NCBI GenBank assembly: GCA_025351345.1
Contig: JANXWB010000045.1
Coordinates: 1-48,702, forward strand
Length of the DNA stretch: 48,702 nucleotides
Direction of reading: 5' to 3'
Source: Synechococcales cyanobacterium GL140_1_metabat_312
GTDB taxonomy: Bacteria; Cyanobacteriota; Cyanobacteriia; Leptolyngbyales; Leptolyngbyaceae
Part shown: positions 8,204 to 16,816 of the stretch, in pieces
How positions within the stretch are numbered: the first letter of the stretch is position 1
How the letters are laid out: every line of letters begins with the position of its first letter
The notes under the pieces: generated by a model
The model's input: the letters and a program-made list of their open reading frames with translations, nothing else
Databases searched by the model: none
What the model was told of the DNA's origin: nothing
Translations under genes and position numbers: made by a program

Positions 8204-9301
8204 GTGAGCCTCTATATGCAAGTTAAACCTGCCATTCTCTCCAATTCATTGCCAACATCCCTTGACTCAATTGAGCTTCCTAGAACACTGCCCCCGATCG
8301 TCCTGATTGCATTTACCCGTCCAGAATTTGTCGTTCAAGTTCTAGATGCACTAGGGAATCAAACCTTAAAACCCGATCGGATTATTGCCTATTTGGATGG
8401 GGCACGCAGTGATCGAGATGAGCCAAAGATTCAGGCTTGTGTTGATTTATTGAATAATTTTTCAGGGCAGATTCCAGTAGAAATTCGGCGTAGAAGTCAT
8501 AATTATGGGTGCGATCGAAATAGTATTGAAGCATTAACAGAGGTTTCAACCCAGTACGAGTCATTCATTCATCTTGAAGATGATATCATTCCAAACCGTA
8601 ACTTTTACGACCGGATGGTTCGACTGCTGACAGCCTATAAGCCATACCCACAGGTCTTTTCCATCTCTGCTTATGCCAACTTCCCCGATGAATTAGACGC
8701 ACAGATTCAGTCGGACTTTATGGCTTCAAATCGAGTATTCTCTTGGGGGTTTGCGGTTTGGTCCGATCGATGGCAGTCCCTAGACTTGATTCATGCAGCA
8801 GAAAACCATAATCCCTTTTTATCCTTCGCAAGCATTCCGGCCAATCTTCAAACAAAATATACTATTATCAATCAATTCTTTATTGAAAAGAATCACAAAA
8901 CTGATTGGGTCATCACCATGACTGTCGCGACACTAGCCCGCAACTATGTTCATATCATTCCTAAACGATCGTTCATTAACAATATTGGCTGCGGTCATCC
9001 CGATTCAAAAACTTACCGTGATGGTGTTCCACATTGGGTTAATCCACGCTATTCCCCAAATACTCAACCCAACAGTCTTCCTACGACTCTTGAACCCTTG
9101 TACGGCGCACAACGATCGCTCACAGGTATTGAACTAATTCAGCATTTTCGTAAATCCGGTGGCATGTGGCTGAATTGGCAAGAGGCAACCATGTTATGGA
9201 AATGTCATCGCAATTGGTGCGATCGAGTGGCGATCGGGGCATTTTTAATTGAGCGGTTGCCGACATTGTTGCGGCGCTGGCGATCGGGATTACCGATTTA
9301 A
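8204..9301 (+). CDS. GT2-like glycosyltransferase
   Basis: This 365-residue protein has a GT-A nucleotide-sugar fold: an N-terminal strand PIVLIAFTRPEFVVQVLDAL, the strand IIAYLDGARSD, and the metal-binding motif FIHLEDDIIP (an LEDD motif as in GnT-I-like enzymes). A SWGFAVWSDRW segment in the acceptor region follows. The frame opens with GTG at 8204; an in-frame ATG at 8216 is an equally plausible start. It lies 43 bp downstream of the ABC exporter, so they are probably co-transcribed. The sugar it transfers cannot be read from the sequence. Confidence 0.75.
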   Translation: MSLYMQVKPAILSNSLPTSLDSIELPRTLPPIVLIAFTRPEFVVQVLDALGNQTLKPDRIIAYLDGARSDRDEPKIQACVDLLNNFSGQIPVEIRRRSHNYGCDRNSIEALTEVSTQYESFIHLEDDIIPNRNFYDRMVRLLTAYKPYPQVFSISAYANFPDELDAQIQSDFMASNRVFSWGFAVWSDRWQSLDLIHAAENHNPFLSFASIPANLQTKYTIINQFFIEKNHKTDWVITMTVATLARNYVHIIPKRSFINNIGCGHPDSKTYRDGVPHWVNPRYSPNTQPNSLPTTLEPLYGAQRSLTGIELIQHFRKSGGMWLNWQEATMLWKCHRNWCDRVAIGAFLIERLPTLLRRWRSGLPI

Positions 9302-9372
9302 TGCTTTTAGTAAACCAATTAGTTTTTAACCTGGATTTTTAAAATTGATTTCCGAATTATTGATAGGATTTT

Positions 9373-10341
9373 ATGACTTATACCATTGGAATGATTAGTA
9401 GCTACGTGGGATTAAACCCCTGCCCAATAGATTGGCTATGGCAACAGGCAAAACAACCCTTTGGACATTGGGATAATATTCGTATTCAAGCCAATGCGAA
9501 AAACCCAGACTTTCTATTGATGTATAACTTCCATGATTTTCCAGAGTTACCCGAAAAGCATTGGAACCCATTAAAAAACAAACGCCGGACCGATCGTTAT
9601 CTTCAACAACAAATCAATCTCAAAGATCGCCTACAAAACGTATCTCCCGATCGCACTATTTTCCTGTCGCGTGAACCGCCACTGCCCGAAGTGATTCAAC
9701 AAAATATCACCCATTACAATCAAGCAAAATCTTACGCAACCTACATCTCTGGGCCTGATGATGCCGCACCACAGCCGGAATATATGCCAGCCATTTGGTA
9801 TTTAACCAATTCATTTGAAGAACTTAACCAACTTCCACCGCCCACCAAACAAAAATCGTGCAGTTGGATTACCTCCGGCATCGATCGCACCGCCAACCAT
9901 CGCGATCGGCTTAGCTTTCTTAAGTTAATTCACGAGAGTAAGGTTGAATGTGATTTTTATGGGCGTGGTCTTCCAGCTTGGGCACAGGCAGGGTCCCTTA
10001 ATAATAAATGGTATGGCATGGCTCCCTATTATTACAATCTTGCTATTGAGAATTATGCAGACAATGATTGGTATGTGAGCGAAAAACTTTGGGATTCACT
10101 TTTAAGCTGGTGTTTACCCATTTACTATGGTGGCAGTGCAGCAGATAAATTGTTGCCCCCTGGAAGCTTTTTACGATTGCCGAGTATGGACGAAAAAGGA
10201 TTGCAATATATCCGAGAGATGACGGCCAATCCCGATGCCTGGTATGAAGCTAAAGATGCGATCGCTGAAGCCAGACAAATCATTCTTCATAAGTTGAACT
10301 TGATGAATTGGATGTCTGAATATGTTCAAAAAGTAAGTTAA
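9373..10341 (+). CDS. GT10-like (alpha-1,3-fucosyltransferase family) glycosyltransferase
   Basis: This 322-residue protein contains NLAIENYADNDWYVSEKLWD followed by SLLSWCLPIYYGG. This fits the GT10 alpha-1,3-fucosyltransferase signature (ENS...YVTEKLW.ALL...P...G), which binds GDP-fucose. The N-terminal acceptor-binding half is divergent (ISSYVGLNPCPIDWLWQQA), and no membrane anchor is seen. It is the third gene of the rightward glycan run. The GT10 fold is well supported; fucose as the donor is inference. Confidence 0.75.
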   Translation: MTYTIGMISSYVGLNPCPIDWLWQQAKQPFGHWDNIRIQANAKNPDFLLMYNFHDFPELPEKHWNPLKNKRRTDRYLQQQINLKDRLQNVSPDRTIFLSREPPLPEVIQQNITHYNQAKSYATYISGPDDAAPQPEYMPAIWYLTNSFEELNQLPPPTKQKSCSWITSGIDRTANHRDRLSFLKLIHESKVECDFYGRGLPAWAQAGSLNNKWYGMAPYYYNLAIENYADNDWYVSEKLWDSLLSWCLPIYYGGSAADKLLPPGSFLRLPSMDEKGLQYIREMTANPDAWYEAKDAIAEARQIILHKLNLMNWMSEYVQKVS

Positions 10342-10369
10342 AGCCAATTCATTAATTTAGGAGAATTTC

Positions 10370-11368
10370 ATGAGTGATATGAAGGTCGGAATTTGTACAT
10401 TGGCGAACGATCGGGTTTTAGATCAGGCGATTGCTTTAATCAATAGTATCGGAGAGGTAATGGGGCCAGAGTTTCCCATTTGCATTTTTCCCTATGACGA
10501 TCAATGCACTAGGCTAAGAGCGGCAATTCAGGGTCGCCCCAATGTTCAAATCTTCCAGGATCAAAGCGTTTTGGACTATTGGGAAAATGAATCAAAACGC
10601 CTTTGGGATGCCTGTCCTAATGCAAAAAAACGGTGGTCAACGTTAACGTCTGAACCCTACTATCGCCTCGGAATGCATCGTCGATTTGGAGCATTCTCTG
10701 GCCCATTCGATCGCTTCTTGTATATGGATGCAGATACATTGTTGCTTCAGGACATTTCGCCCATTTTTAAGCAACTAGATTCCCATGACTGGATTACCTA
10801 TGACTTTCAACATCGCGATGTGACTCATGTTTACAATTGTGCGAGTGAGAAGCTTTTACAAGTCTTTACCGCTGAGAAAATCGATCGTGAAATTTTTTGT
10901 GCTGGGTTTTATGCAGCAAAACGGGGAACCTTTAGTCAAGCACAATTAGATACCTGTTTAAATGCGCTCCAAAGTGGAGAACACGAAATTCTCTACGAAA
11001 TGGCCCCAGATCAAACGATTCTTAACTATTGGGCAATGCGATCGAACTTAGCTATTTATAACTATGCGTTGGAGTTACCCAGTTCTAAAAGTACGGGTTG
11101 TTGTGTCACATCCGATCATTTTGAACGGCGTGGCCATCAGCTTTTCGATCGGGGAAATCCGTTGACTTATCTCCATTACATTGGATTATCATCGAGTTTA
11201 TTTACAGATTTATGTGGAGGCGAAAATATCGACTTCCCCTATCGAGATCTATTCTTACATTATCGCTATTTGCATGATCCGAGTCGTCAGCCGTCTTTCT
11301 CCGGCAAGCCTCGCCCGTACAATAGTCGATCGTTGACAGAGCGCATTTTGAGTAAGTTACGTCGTTAA
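10370..11368 (+). CDS. GT8-like glycosyltransferase, Npun_R2821/Npun_R2823-type
   Basis: This 332-residue protein begins MKVGICTLANDRVLDQAIAL and has a metal-binding DAD in FDRFLYMDADTLLLQD, as in GT8-type retaining transferases. Further blocks FCAGFYAAKRG and APDQTILNYWAMRS complete the pattern. It resembles a cyanobacteria-rich family named after Npun_R2821/Npun_R2823. GGAG (GGAGAATTTC before ATG 10370) is a good ribosome-binding site. The next gene is a paralogue, so the pair arose by duplication. Substrate unknown. Confidence 0.75.
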   Translation: MSDMKVGICTLANDRVLDQAIALINSIGEVMGPEFPICIFPYDDQCTRLRAAIQGRPNVQIFQDQSVLDYWENESKRLWDACPNAKKRWSTLTSEPYYRLGMHRRFGAFSGPFDRFLYMDADTLLLQDISPIFKQLDSHDWITYDFQHRDVTHVYNCASEKLLQVFTAEKIDREIFCAGFYAAKRGTFSQAQLDTCLNALQSGEHEILYEMAPDQTILNYWAMRSNLAIYNYALELPSSKSTGCCVTSDHFERRGHQLFDRGNPLTYLHYIGLSSSLFTDLCGGENIDFPYRDLFLHYRYLHDPSRQPSFSGKPRPYNSRSLTERILSKLRR

Positions 11369-11400
11369 TCCTGTTTCTTAAATTTTATGGAGTTTTTCTT

Positions 11401-12309
11401 ATGAGTCGTGGAATTTATATCACTGCAAATGACAAAGTAGCCGATCATGCGATCGCTCTTCTTAACAGTATTCGTGCCTATGATCAAGAAACGCCTGTGG
11501 TTCTGATTCCCTATGATGAAAACTACCACGAAGTTGCAGGCATTCTAAAATCACGCTTTAATGTGACCGTCTATAAGGATTTAGAGTTCATCGACAGGCT
11601 TTCTAAACGACTGCACAGCACCTTTGGCGACGAGTTTTTTGCACGGCCCAATCAATTTAGAAAACAGGCTTGTTGGTTTGGAGAATTTGATGAATTTCTC
11701 TACATTGACACCGATATTGTTGTATTTGAACAAATAATTGATAACCTGAATCATTTCGATAAATATGATTTCCTATCCTGCGATTATCAGCATCGTGGCG
11801 GTATTAAAAATGTATTTTCTCAAACTGTCATCAACGAGAACGTATTTACCCTTGATGAATTAAAAGATATATTTAATGGCGGCTGGTGGGCTTCCAAGAA
11901 AGGTCTGATTAGCGAACAGGATATTTATGCAACCTTCGCTGAATGTGCGGCTCATCCACAATATTTTGATTTCACCCAAAAGACTTCGGACCAGCCAATC
12001 ATCAACTATATGATTTTAAAGCGCATTCAAAAACGGTTTAACTTAGTCAACCTAGATGATAAAGTCCCCGGAAGCTGGGCAGGCAGTACGCACTTCATTC
12101 GTGAAGGCAATGTCTTGTTTGATCCATCCTCCGATCGCCCTCTCCAATATCTTCACTGGGCAGGCATAAGAATTGAACCCGGCTGTGCCTACTGGGACAT
12201 CTGGGCACACTACCGTTACTTCGGTGAAACTATGCCCACTTTTGAACCAGCTGAACCAAAGAAAACGGACAGTAAAATCAAACAATTGATGAACTTAATT
12301 AAGAACTAG
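11401..12309 (+). CDS. GT8-like glycosyltransferase, second tandem paralogue
   Basis: This 302-residue protein is colinear with the preceding one: GIYITANDKVADHAIALLNS at the start, FDEFLYIDTDIVVFEQ with a DTD metal motif in the middle, then NGGWWASKKG, SDQPIINYMILKR and YLHWAGIRIEPG. It is the last gene of the rightward glycan run and is followed by a hairpin with a T-run. It probably adds a different residue of the same glycan, since the two copies have diverged strongly. Confidence 0.75.
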   Translation: MSRGIYITANDKVADHAIALLNSIRAYDQETPVVLIPYDENYHEVAGILKSRFNVTVYKDLEFIDRLSKRLHSTFGDEFFARPNQFRKQACWFGEFDEFLYIDTDIVVFEQIIDNLNHFDKYDFLSCDYQHRGGIKNVFSQTVINENVFTLDELKDIFNGGWWASKKGLISEQDIYATFAECAAHPQYFDFTQKTSDQPIINYMILKRIQKRFNLVNLDDKVPGSWAGSTHFIREGNVLFDPSSDRPLQYLHWAGIRIEPGCAYWDIWAHYRYFGETMPTFEPAEPKKTDSKIKQLMNLIKN

Positions 12310-12325
12310 TACTAGAGTGAATAGT

Positions 12326-12357
12326 GAGTAAGTTACACCCAAATAACTTACTCTTTT
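12326..12357 (+). terminator. Rho-independent-like terminator after the glycan genes
   Basis: GAGTAAGTTA (12326-12335) and TAACTTACTC (12344-12353) form a perfect 10-bp stem with an 8-nt loop, followed by TTTT. It lies 17 bp after the last glycosyltransferase stop codon. The stem is AT-rich, so its strength is uncertain. Confidence 0.6.
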
Positions 12358-12378
12358 AAATAACTTACTCTTTTAAAT
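12343..12378. repeat. tandem 17-bp direct repeat at the 3' end of tyrA
   Basis: The unit ATAACTTACTCTTTTAA occurs twice back to back. The first copy forms the right arm of the terminator stem; the second copy includes the tyrA stop codon and its last codons. Either copy can pair with GAGTAAGTTA at 12326-12335, giving two alternative hairpins. Confidence 0.7.
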
Positions 12379-13225
12379 ATAGAGGCCGATCGCGCTGTGT
12401 TTCCACCAAACGTGCTTCTAAAGCATTCCATTCACCTGCCTCCACCTGATTAATAATTTGATCAATCTGCGATCGGTATTGATACAGCGATGCCAGGAGA
12501 GCATCCGTATTAAACTCCGCCATCAAACGCCCCAATTCAGGATTACCGCCGCCCACCCGACTCGTATCACGAAACCCCGAACTCGCAAGCTGAATTGCTA
12601 ACTCCCGCACCAATGTATCCCGTTCTGCCTGACATACTTGAATCAAACTCGCACTGACCATCACCGGAAGATGGGAAATTAAGGCGACCGCCCGATCGTG
12701 GGTACTCGGATCACACTTATACACCTTAGCCCCGAGCGATCGGACCAAATCTTCGACCACCCTCACCGCCTTATCAGATGTTGTTTCAGTCGGAGTTAGA
12801 ACATAGGGATTACCTCGAAAAAGATTAGGAATCGCCGCCTCAATCCCAACATTCGCTGTCCCGGCCATCGGGTGTCCACCAACAAATGGATTTTCAGCAT
12901 TGGCCTGGATCAACAACTCTTGCATCTGAGACACGATCGGCGCTTTTACAGAACCCACATCGGTCAAAATACTTGTTTTTGGTAGAAAAGGTAGAATATT
13001 CTTAGTTATGGCGAGAATATCCGACAAAGGCGTACACAATACCACCACGTCCACAGTGCTCAAAATGCTAACATCCACACTCGCATCATCCACGGCCCCG
13101 CGATCGATCGCCCGTTGGCAAGTACTAGGTTTGCGGCTCACCCCAACAACAATATGCCCCAGCGCCCGTGCATCTAGTCCCAGCGATCCACCAATCAACC
13201 CCAATCCCACAATTCCTAGCTTCAT
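12365..13225 (-). CDS. tyrA: arogenate/prephenate dehydrogenase (TyrA)
   Basis: This 286-residue protein has an N-terminal Rossmann domain with GLGLIGGSLG (GxGxxG at 7-12). A prephenate/arogenate-binding region follows, with VGGHPMAGT carrying the conserved His, then HDRAVALISHLPVMVSA and SGFRDTSRVGGGNPEL. It oxidatively decarboxylates arogenate (or prephenate) in tyrosine synthesis. Characterised cyanobacterial TyrA enzymes prefer arogenate and NADP, but this was not tested here. There is no ACT domain, so no obvious feedback module. It converges with the glycan genes; its last codons overlap a tandem repeat. Confidence 0.93.
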   Translation of the reverse strand: MKLGIVGLGLIGGSLGLDARALGHIVVGVSRKPSTCQRAIDRGAVDDASVDVSILSTVDVVVLCTPLSDILAITKNILPFLPKTSILTDVGSVKAPIVSQMQELLIQANAENPFVGGHPMAGTANVGIEAAIPNLFRGNPYVLTPTETTSDKAVRVVEDLVRSLGAKVYKCDPSTHDRAVALISHLPVMVSASLIQVCQAERDTLVRELAIQLASSGFRDTSRVGGGNPELGRLMAEFNTDALLASLYQYRSQIDQIINQVEAGEWNALEARLVETQRDRPLYLKE

Positions 13226-13297
13226 CGATCGCCCCGTCTAAACTTGTCTAAGTATGGAACTTGAATGTACTAGTGAGCAACTGAGTTGAGCGATCGA

Positions 13298-14815
13298 ATG
13301 GATGTCATGGAGATGAAGGGTCAAGATTTGATTGCCCGATATAAAACAGGGATGCGGAACTTTGCTGGAGTGAGTCTCACGGAAGAAAATCTTCGCGGCG
13401 CAGATCTTCGGGATATCAATCTCAAAGACTCAGTTTTCAAAGTCGTTAATTTAAGTAATACCAATCTTTCAGGGGCCAATCTTTCGGGCGCAAGACTCAA
13501 CGTCACAAAACTAACCAGCTCACGCCTTAATCATGCAAATCTGACCCGAGCAAACCTCAGTGTCACGGACCTCGTTCAGGCTGATTTGAGTCATGCCGAT
13601 CTGAGCTTTGCCACAATGATTAAGGCTGAACTTAAATTTGCTATTCTTTCCCATGCCAATCTCACGGGCGCCAATCTCACTAATGCGGATTTAAAAGATA
13701 CTATTCTGCGCCAAGCGAATCTCAGCCATGCCAATCTCAGCCGGGCGGACTTGCGTCAAGCAATTTTAACGACCGCAAACCTAGAACAAGCAAATCTCCA
13801 CAGCAGTGATTTGACGGGGGCAGATTTGACGGGCGTGAATCTTAGTCGGGCAGAACTTCGTCAGACTAATTTGAGCCGTGCGACGCTTCAGGGGGCGAAC
13901 CTCCAAGGTGCGAATTTACGCTGGGCCGATTTGAGTGGGGCCGACTTACGCTGGGCCGATTTGAGTGGGGCGGTGCTGAGCGGAGCTAATTTGACGGGGG
14001 CAGATTTGAGTAATGCCACTCTTTTGGGTACGACGTTAGTGCATGTAGAGCTTAGCAATGCCAATTTGTCTGGAGTGGACTGGACTAATGCAGATCTGAC
14101 GGGTGCAACGATCGATGGCATTAAGCTCCATGGGACGAATCGGTATGGGGCAATTATGGATGACGTGATTTGCCGATGGATTGACTTGAGTATGAATGCC
14201 GATCGGGGCCAGACCTATCGGTTTACCTCGAATGATCCCTACGAATTCTTTTACCGATCGGCTCCAAAAGTGGAGGTGACCTTGGATGCGAGCATTGCGC
14301 TTGATGCGGCAAGTTTAATGTCTAATACTTACCGTAAGCTGACCCGGATCACGCCATTACCGACTCCAAACCTAGCCACCTCACGCCACCGAACAACCTT
14401 GAGTTTTGAATTAGGACACGATCGGGATTTGTTTTTAACAGCGGCAGCAGCGATTTTTCCCTTTGCAGATGCAGAACAGACCCAGGGGTTTTTGACAACA
14501 ATGTTGAAATCGGTCCCGTCCGGCCTACGTCAAACTGAGGCATTACAGGAGTCTTTGGAGAAGCTACAGAGTTTGATGCCGATATTGCACCAAATGCGAT
14601 CGCACTTAGATCATCGTTTTTTCCAAGTGCCGACGCAGATGCAGTTGGTGAATTCTGAAGGACAATCCCTGACGGTTTACCGGAATCCTTGGTTTGGAAA
14701 ACGATCGGTGCCCTTGTTTCAGACTCTGAATGATTTGCAGACTAATGAATTACTGGATTTTTCGCCGCCAACTCAGGAGCAGGTGGCGGCATTTGTCGAA
14801 GCCTTTCGGAGTTAA
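13298..14815 (+). CDS. pentapeptide-repeat protein with a C-terminal extra domain
   Basis: About 300 residues consist of A(D/N)Lxx pentapeptide repeats (for example ANLSGADLRW and ADLSGADLRW), predicted to form a right-handed quadrilateral beta-helix. At DNA level a unit around CGCTGGGCCGATTTGAGTGG is repeated exactly near 13920 and 13950. A C-terminal domain of roughly 190 residues follows (from PYEFFYRSAPKVEV to the end) that I do not recognise. It includes LSFELGHDRDLFLTAAAAIF. The frame is open from TTG 13286; ATG 13298 is the first ATG. No signal peptide is present. Function unknown; such proteins are abundant in cyanobacteria. Confidence 0.85.
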   Translation: MDVMEMKGQDLIARYKTGMRNFAGVSLTEENLRGADLRDINLKDSVFKVVNLSNTNLSGANLSGARLNVTKLTSSRLNHANLTRANLSVTDLVQADLSHADLSFATMIKAELKFAILSHANLTGANLTNADLKDTILRQANLSHANLSRADLRQAILTTANLEQANLHSSDLTGADLTGVNLSRAELRQTNLSRATLQGANLQGANLRWADLSGADLRWADLSGAVLSGANLTGADLSNATLLGTTLVHVELSNANLSGVDWTNADLTGATIDGIKLHGTNRYGAIMDDVICRWIDLSMNADRGQTYRFTSNDPYEFFYRSAPKVEVTLDASIALDAASLMSNTYRKLTRITPLPTPNLATSRHRTTLSFELGHDRDLFLTAAAAIFPFADAEQTQGFLTTMLKSVPSGLRQTEALQESLEKLQSLMPILHQMRSHLDHRFFQVPTQMQLVNSEGQSLTVYRNPWFGKRSVPLFQTLNDLQTNELLDFSPPTQEQVAAFVEAFRS

Positions 14816-14875
14816 TTTCTGCTTAAGTTAGTAGCTTAAATTAGTAAAAGTCTGAATTAGTAAAGACAAATCGCC

Positions 14876-15352
14876 TTAGTAAAGATAGACCGCGCCCGTT
14901 TCATTAATATTCAAAGCTCGACTATCTTCGCCATCCGTCCGTATAACCATCACTATCAGCGTATTAGTCTTTTTATCGACGCTGACGGAATATTTCACAG
15001 AATAATTACTTTCCTGAGAGTTGATATTTAAAAAGAGCGGCGTATCGATATCGGAAAGCGTTGCAGATTTACCCGCGTCCAAGGTGCGGAAGTTAGTATG
15101 GGTGGTGATTAAATACTCCAGTATGATGTCCGTTTTGTTGACGATCGTAATGCGTTGTGGCTTGGAGGGATCTAAGCGCGCAGCAGGAACCCAAAATTCG
15201 GATGGATTAGACGGATTATTGGAGACGGATGGAGCGGGTTGGGCATGGCTGGGAAGGACGATCGTATTCAACACACCCATCGTCGTGAGCAGGGCAGCCA
15301 GAGTGGATCGGGTAGAAAACGTAATCAATGCCCTAGACAATACGGCTTTCAT
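14876..15352 (-). CDS. secreted hypothetical protein
   Basis: This 158-residue protein has a clear signal peptide: basic start MKAVLSRALITFSTRS, hydrophobic core TLAALLTTMGVLNTIVL, and a likely cleavage site after SHA-Q near residue 37. The mature part is mostly beta-strand-like (RITIVNKTDIILEYLITTH, then YSVKYSVSVDKKTNTLIVMV). The NKTxxxLxY pattern suggests a small periplasmic beta-sandwich. I recognise no family. It is monocistronic between the pentapeptide gene and the divergent amidohydrolase. Confidence 0.7.
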   Translation of the reverse strand: MKAVLSRALITFSTRSTLAALLTTMGVLNTIVLPSHAQPAPSVSNNPSNPSEFWVPAARLDPSKPQRITIVNKTDIILEYLITTHTNFRTLDAGKSATLSDIDTPLFLNINSQESNYSVKYSVSVDKKTNTLIVMVIRTDGEDSRALNINETGAVYLY

Positions 15353-15465
15353 GGGTAAATCCTGATAAAACTAAAATAGACCTTTTCTATTATGCCTACT
15401 GAATGAATAAGTCGTCCTCATCTTTTTATGAGATCATAGAGACTCGATAAGAAGCTGAATGCTAT

Positions 15466-15493
15466 CTGTCGTAGATGCCCTGTCGTAGATGCC
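15466..15493. repeat. tandem 14-bp duplication abutting a start codon
   Basis: CTGTCGTAGATGCC occurs twice in tandem (15466-15479 and 15480-15493), ending exactly at the ATG of the amidohydrolase gene. No purine-rich ribosome-binding site is visible within it. Confidence 0.8.
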
Positions 15494-16804
15494 ATGCTGT
15501 TTGACTCGAATCATTATTGGTTACGAAATGCCCACGTTCCGCTCTCCTTGATGGTGGGTGGCTCGAAATGGACCCCTCGAAAACCACCAACGGATCATTT
15601 GTTGTGTGTTGATCTAGAGATTCTAGATGGGAAAATTGCAACATTAGCAGCGGCGGGAACATTTATTAGTTCATCGGTGCCGTCGATCGATTTGGAAAAG
15701 GGTATGGTGTTATCGTGTTTTTCAGAGTTGCATACGCACCTCGATAAGGGACACATTTGGGAACGGTCGCCTAATCCTGATGGAAGCTTTGACGCGGCAC
15801 TGTTAGCGGTGAGTCGAGATTCTCGGAAATATTGGAATACAGAAGATGTTTACCGTCGTATGGAGTTTGGGCTGAAATGTAGCTATGCCCACGGAACCAA
15901 AGCAATTCGTACTCATATTGATTCATTCGGTAAGCAAGCCACTATTAGTTGGAATGTTTTTAATGAATTACGATCGCAATGGGCCGATCGAATCACATTA
16001 CAAGCCGTCGCATTGGTATCGTTGGATTATTATATGACTCCAGCGGGGGAGAAGCTTGCGGATTTAGTGGCTGAGATGGGCGGGATTTTGGGGGGTGTGG
16101 CGTTTACAAATCCAGGTTTAGAGGAGCAGATTGAACGAGTTTTTCAATTAGCAAAGGCCCGAAAATTAAATTTAGATTTCCATGTAGATGAAAATAGCGA
16201 GGTAGATTCAATCTGTTTGAAGTTAATTGCGGAAGCAACGATTCGGCACAAATACAAGGGGAAAGTAGTGTGCGGTCACTGTTGTAGTTTGTCAGTACAG
16301 CCAGAAGACGAGGTGCAGGCAACGATCGCATTGGTGAAAAAAGCAGGAATAGCTGTTGTTAGTTTGCCGATGTGTAATTTATATTTACAGGATCGTGAGT
16401 CCTCTAAAACACCGTCATGGCGAGGAGTAACGCAACTTCATGAGTTGAAAAAAGCAGGAGTTCCAGTAACACTTTCAAGCGATAATTGTCGGGATTCATT
16501 CCATTCATTTGGCGATCATGATGGTTTGGAAGTATTTAATATGTCAGTTCGGATTGCCCATCTCGATCGGCCTTATGGGGATTGGATCAATTCAGTTACG
16601 TTGACTCCGGCTGAAATTATGGGATTGGAGTATTGGGGGCAAATTGGGGCAGAAATGCCAGCTGATTTGATTATTTTTAAAGCCCGTACTTATAGTGAAT
16701 TACTGTCGCGAAGTCAACACGATCGGATTGTATTACGATCGGGTAAATCGATCGATCAGACATTGCCGAAGTATTCTGAACTAGATGATTTAGTGATGAG
16801 TTGA
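15494..16804 (+). CDS. cytosine deaminase-like amidohydrolase
   Basis: This 436-residue metal-dependent hydrolase has an amidohydrolase TIM barrel. Its metal ligands are visible: HTHLDKGHIW after strand 1, FHVDENSEVD, VCGHCCSLS, and the C-terminal Asp in TLSSDNCRDSF. The layout matches the CodA/cytosine deaminase branch, which converts cytosine to uracil; other aminated ring substrates are possible. The assigned ATG sits against a tandem duplication without a Shine-Dalgarno, so a later start cannot be excluded. queC follows 12 bp downstream, so the two are probably co-transcribed. Confidence 0.82.
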   Translation: MLFDSNHYWLRNAHVPLSLMVGGSKWTPRKPPTDHLLCVDLEILDGKIATLAAAGTFISSSVPSIDLEKGMVLSCFSELHTHLDKGHIWERSPNPDGSFDAALLAVSRDSRKYWNTEDVYRRMEFGLKCSYAHGTKAIRTHIDSFGKQATISWNVFNELRSQWADRITLQAVALVSLDYYMTPAGEKLADLVAEMGGILGGVAFTNPGLEEQIERVFQLAKARKLNLDFHVDENSEVDSICLKLIAEATIRHKYKGKVVCGHCCSLSVQPEDEVQATIALVKKAGIAVVSLPMCNLYLQDRESSKTPSWRGVTQLHELKKAGVPVTLSSDNCRDSFHSFGDHDGLEVFNMSVRIAHLDRPYGDWINSVTLTPAEIMGLEYWGQIGAEMPADLIIFKARTYSELLSRSQHDRIVLRSGKSIDQTLPKYSELDDLVMS

Positions 16805-16816
16805 GGAGAACTTTAT

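Noticed and set aside
13321-14300. direct repeats that could suggest a CRISPR or satellite array
   Set aside because: They are in frame and encode pentapeptide repeats; spacing and sequence follow the protein.
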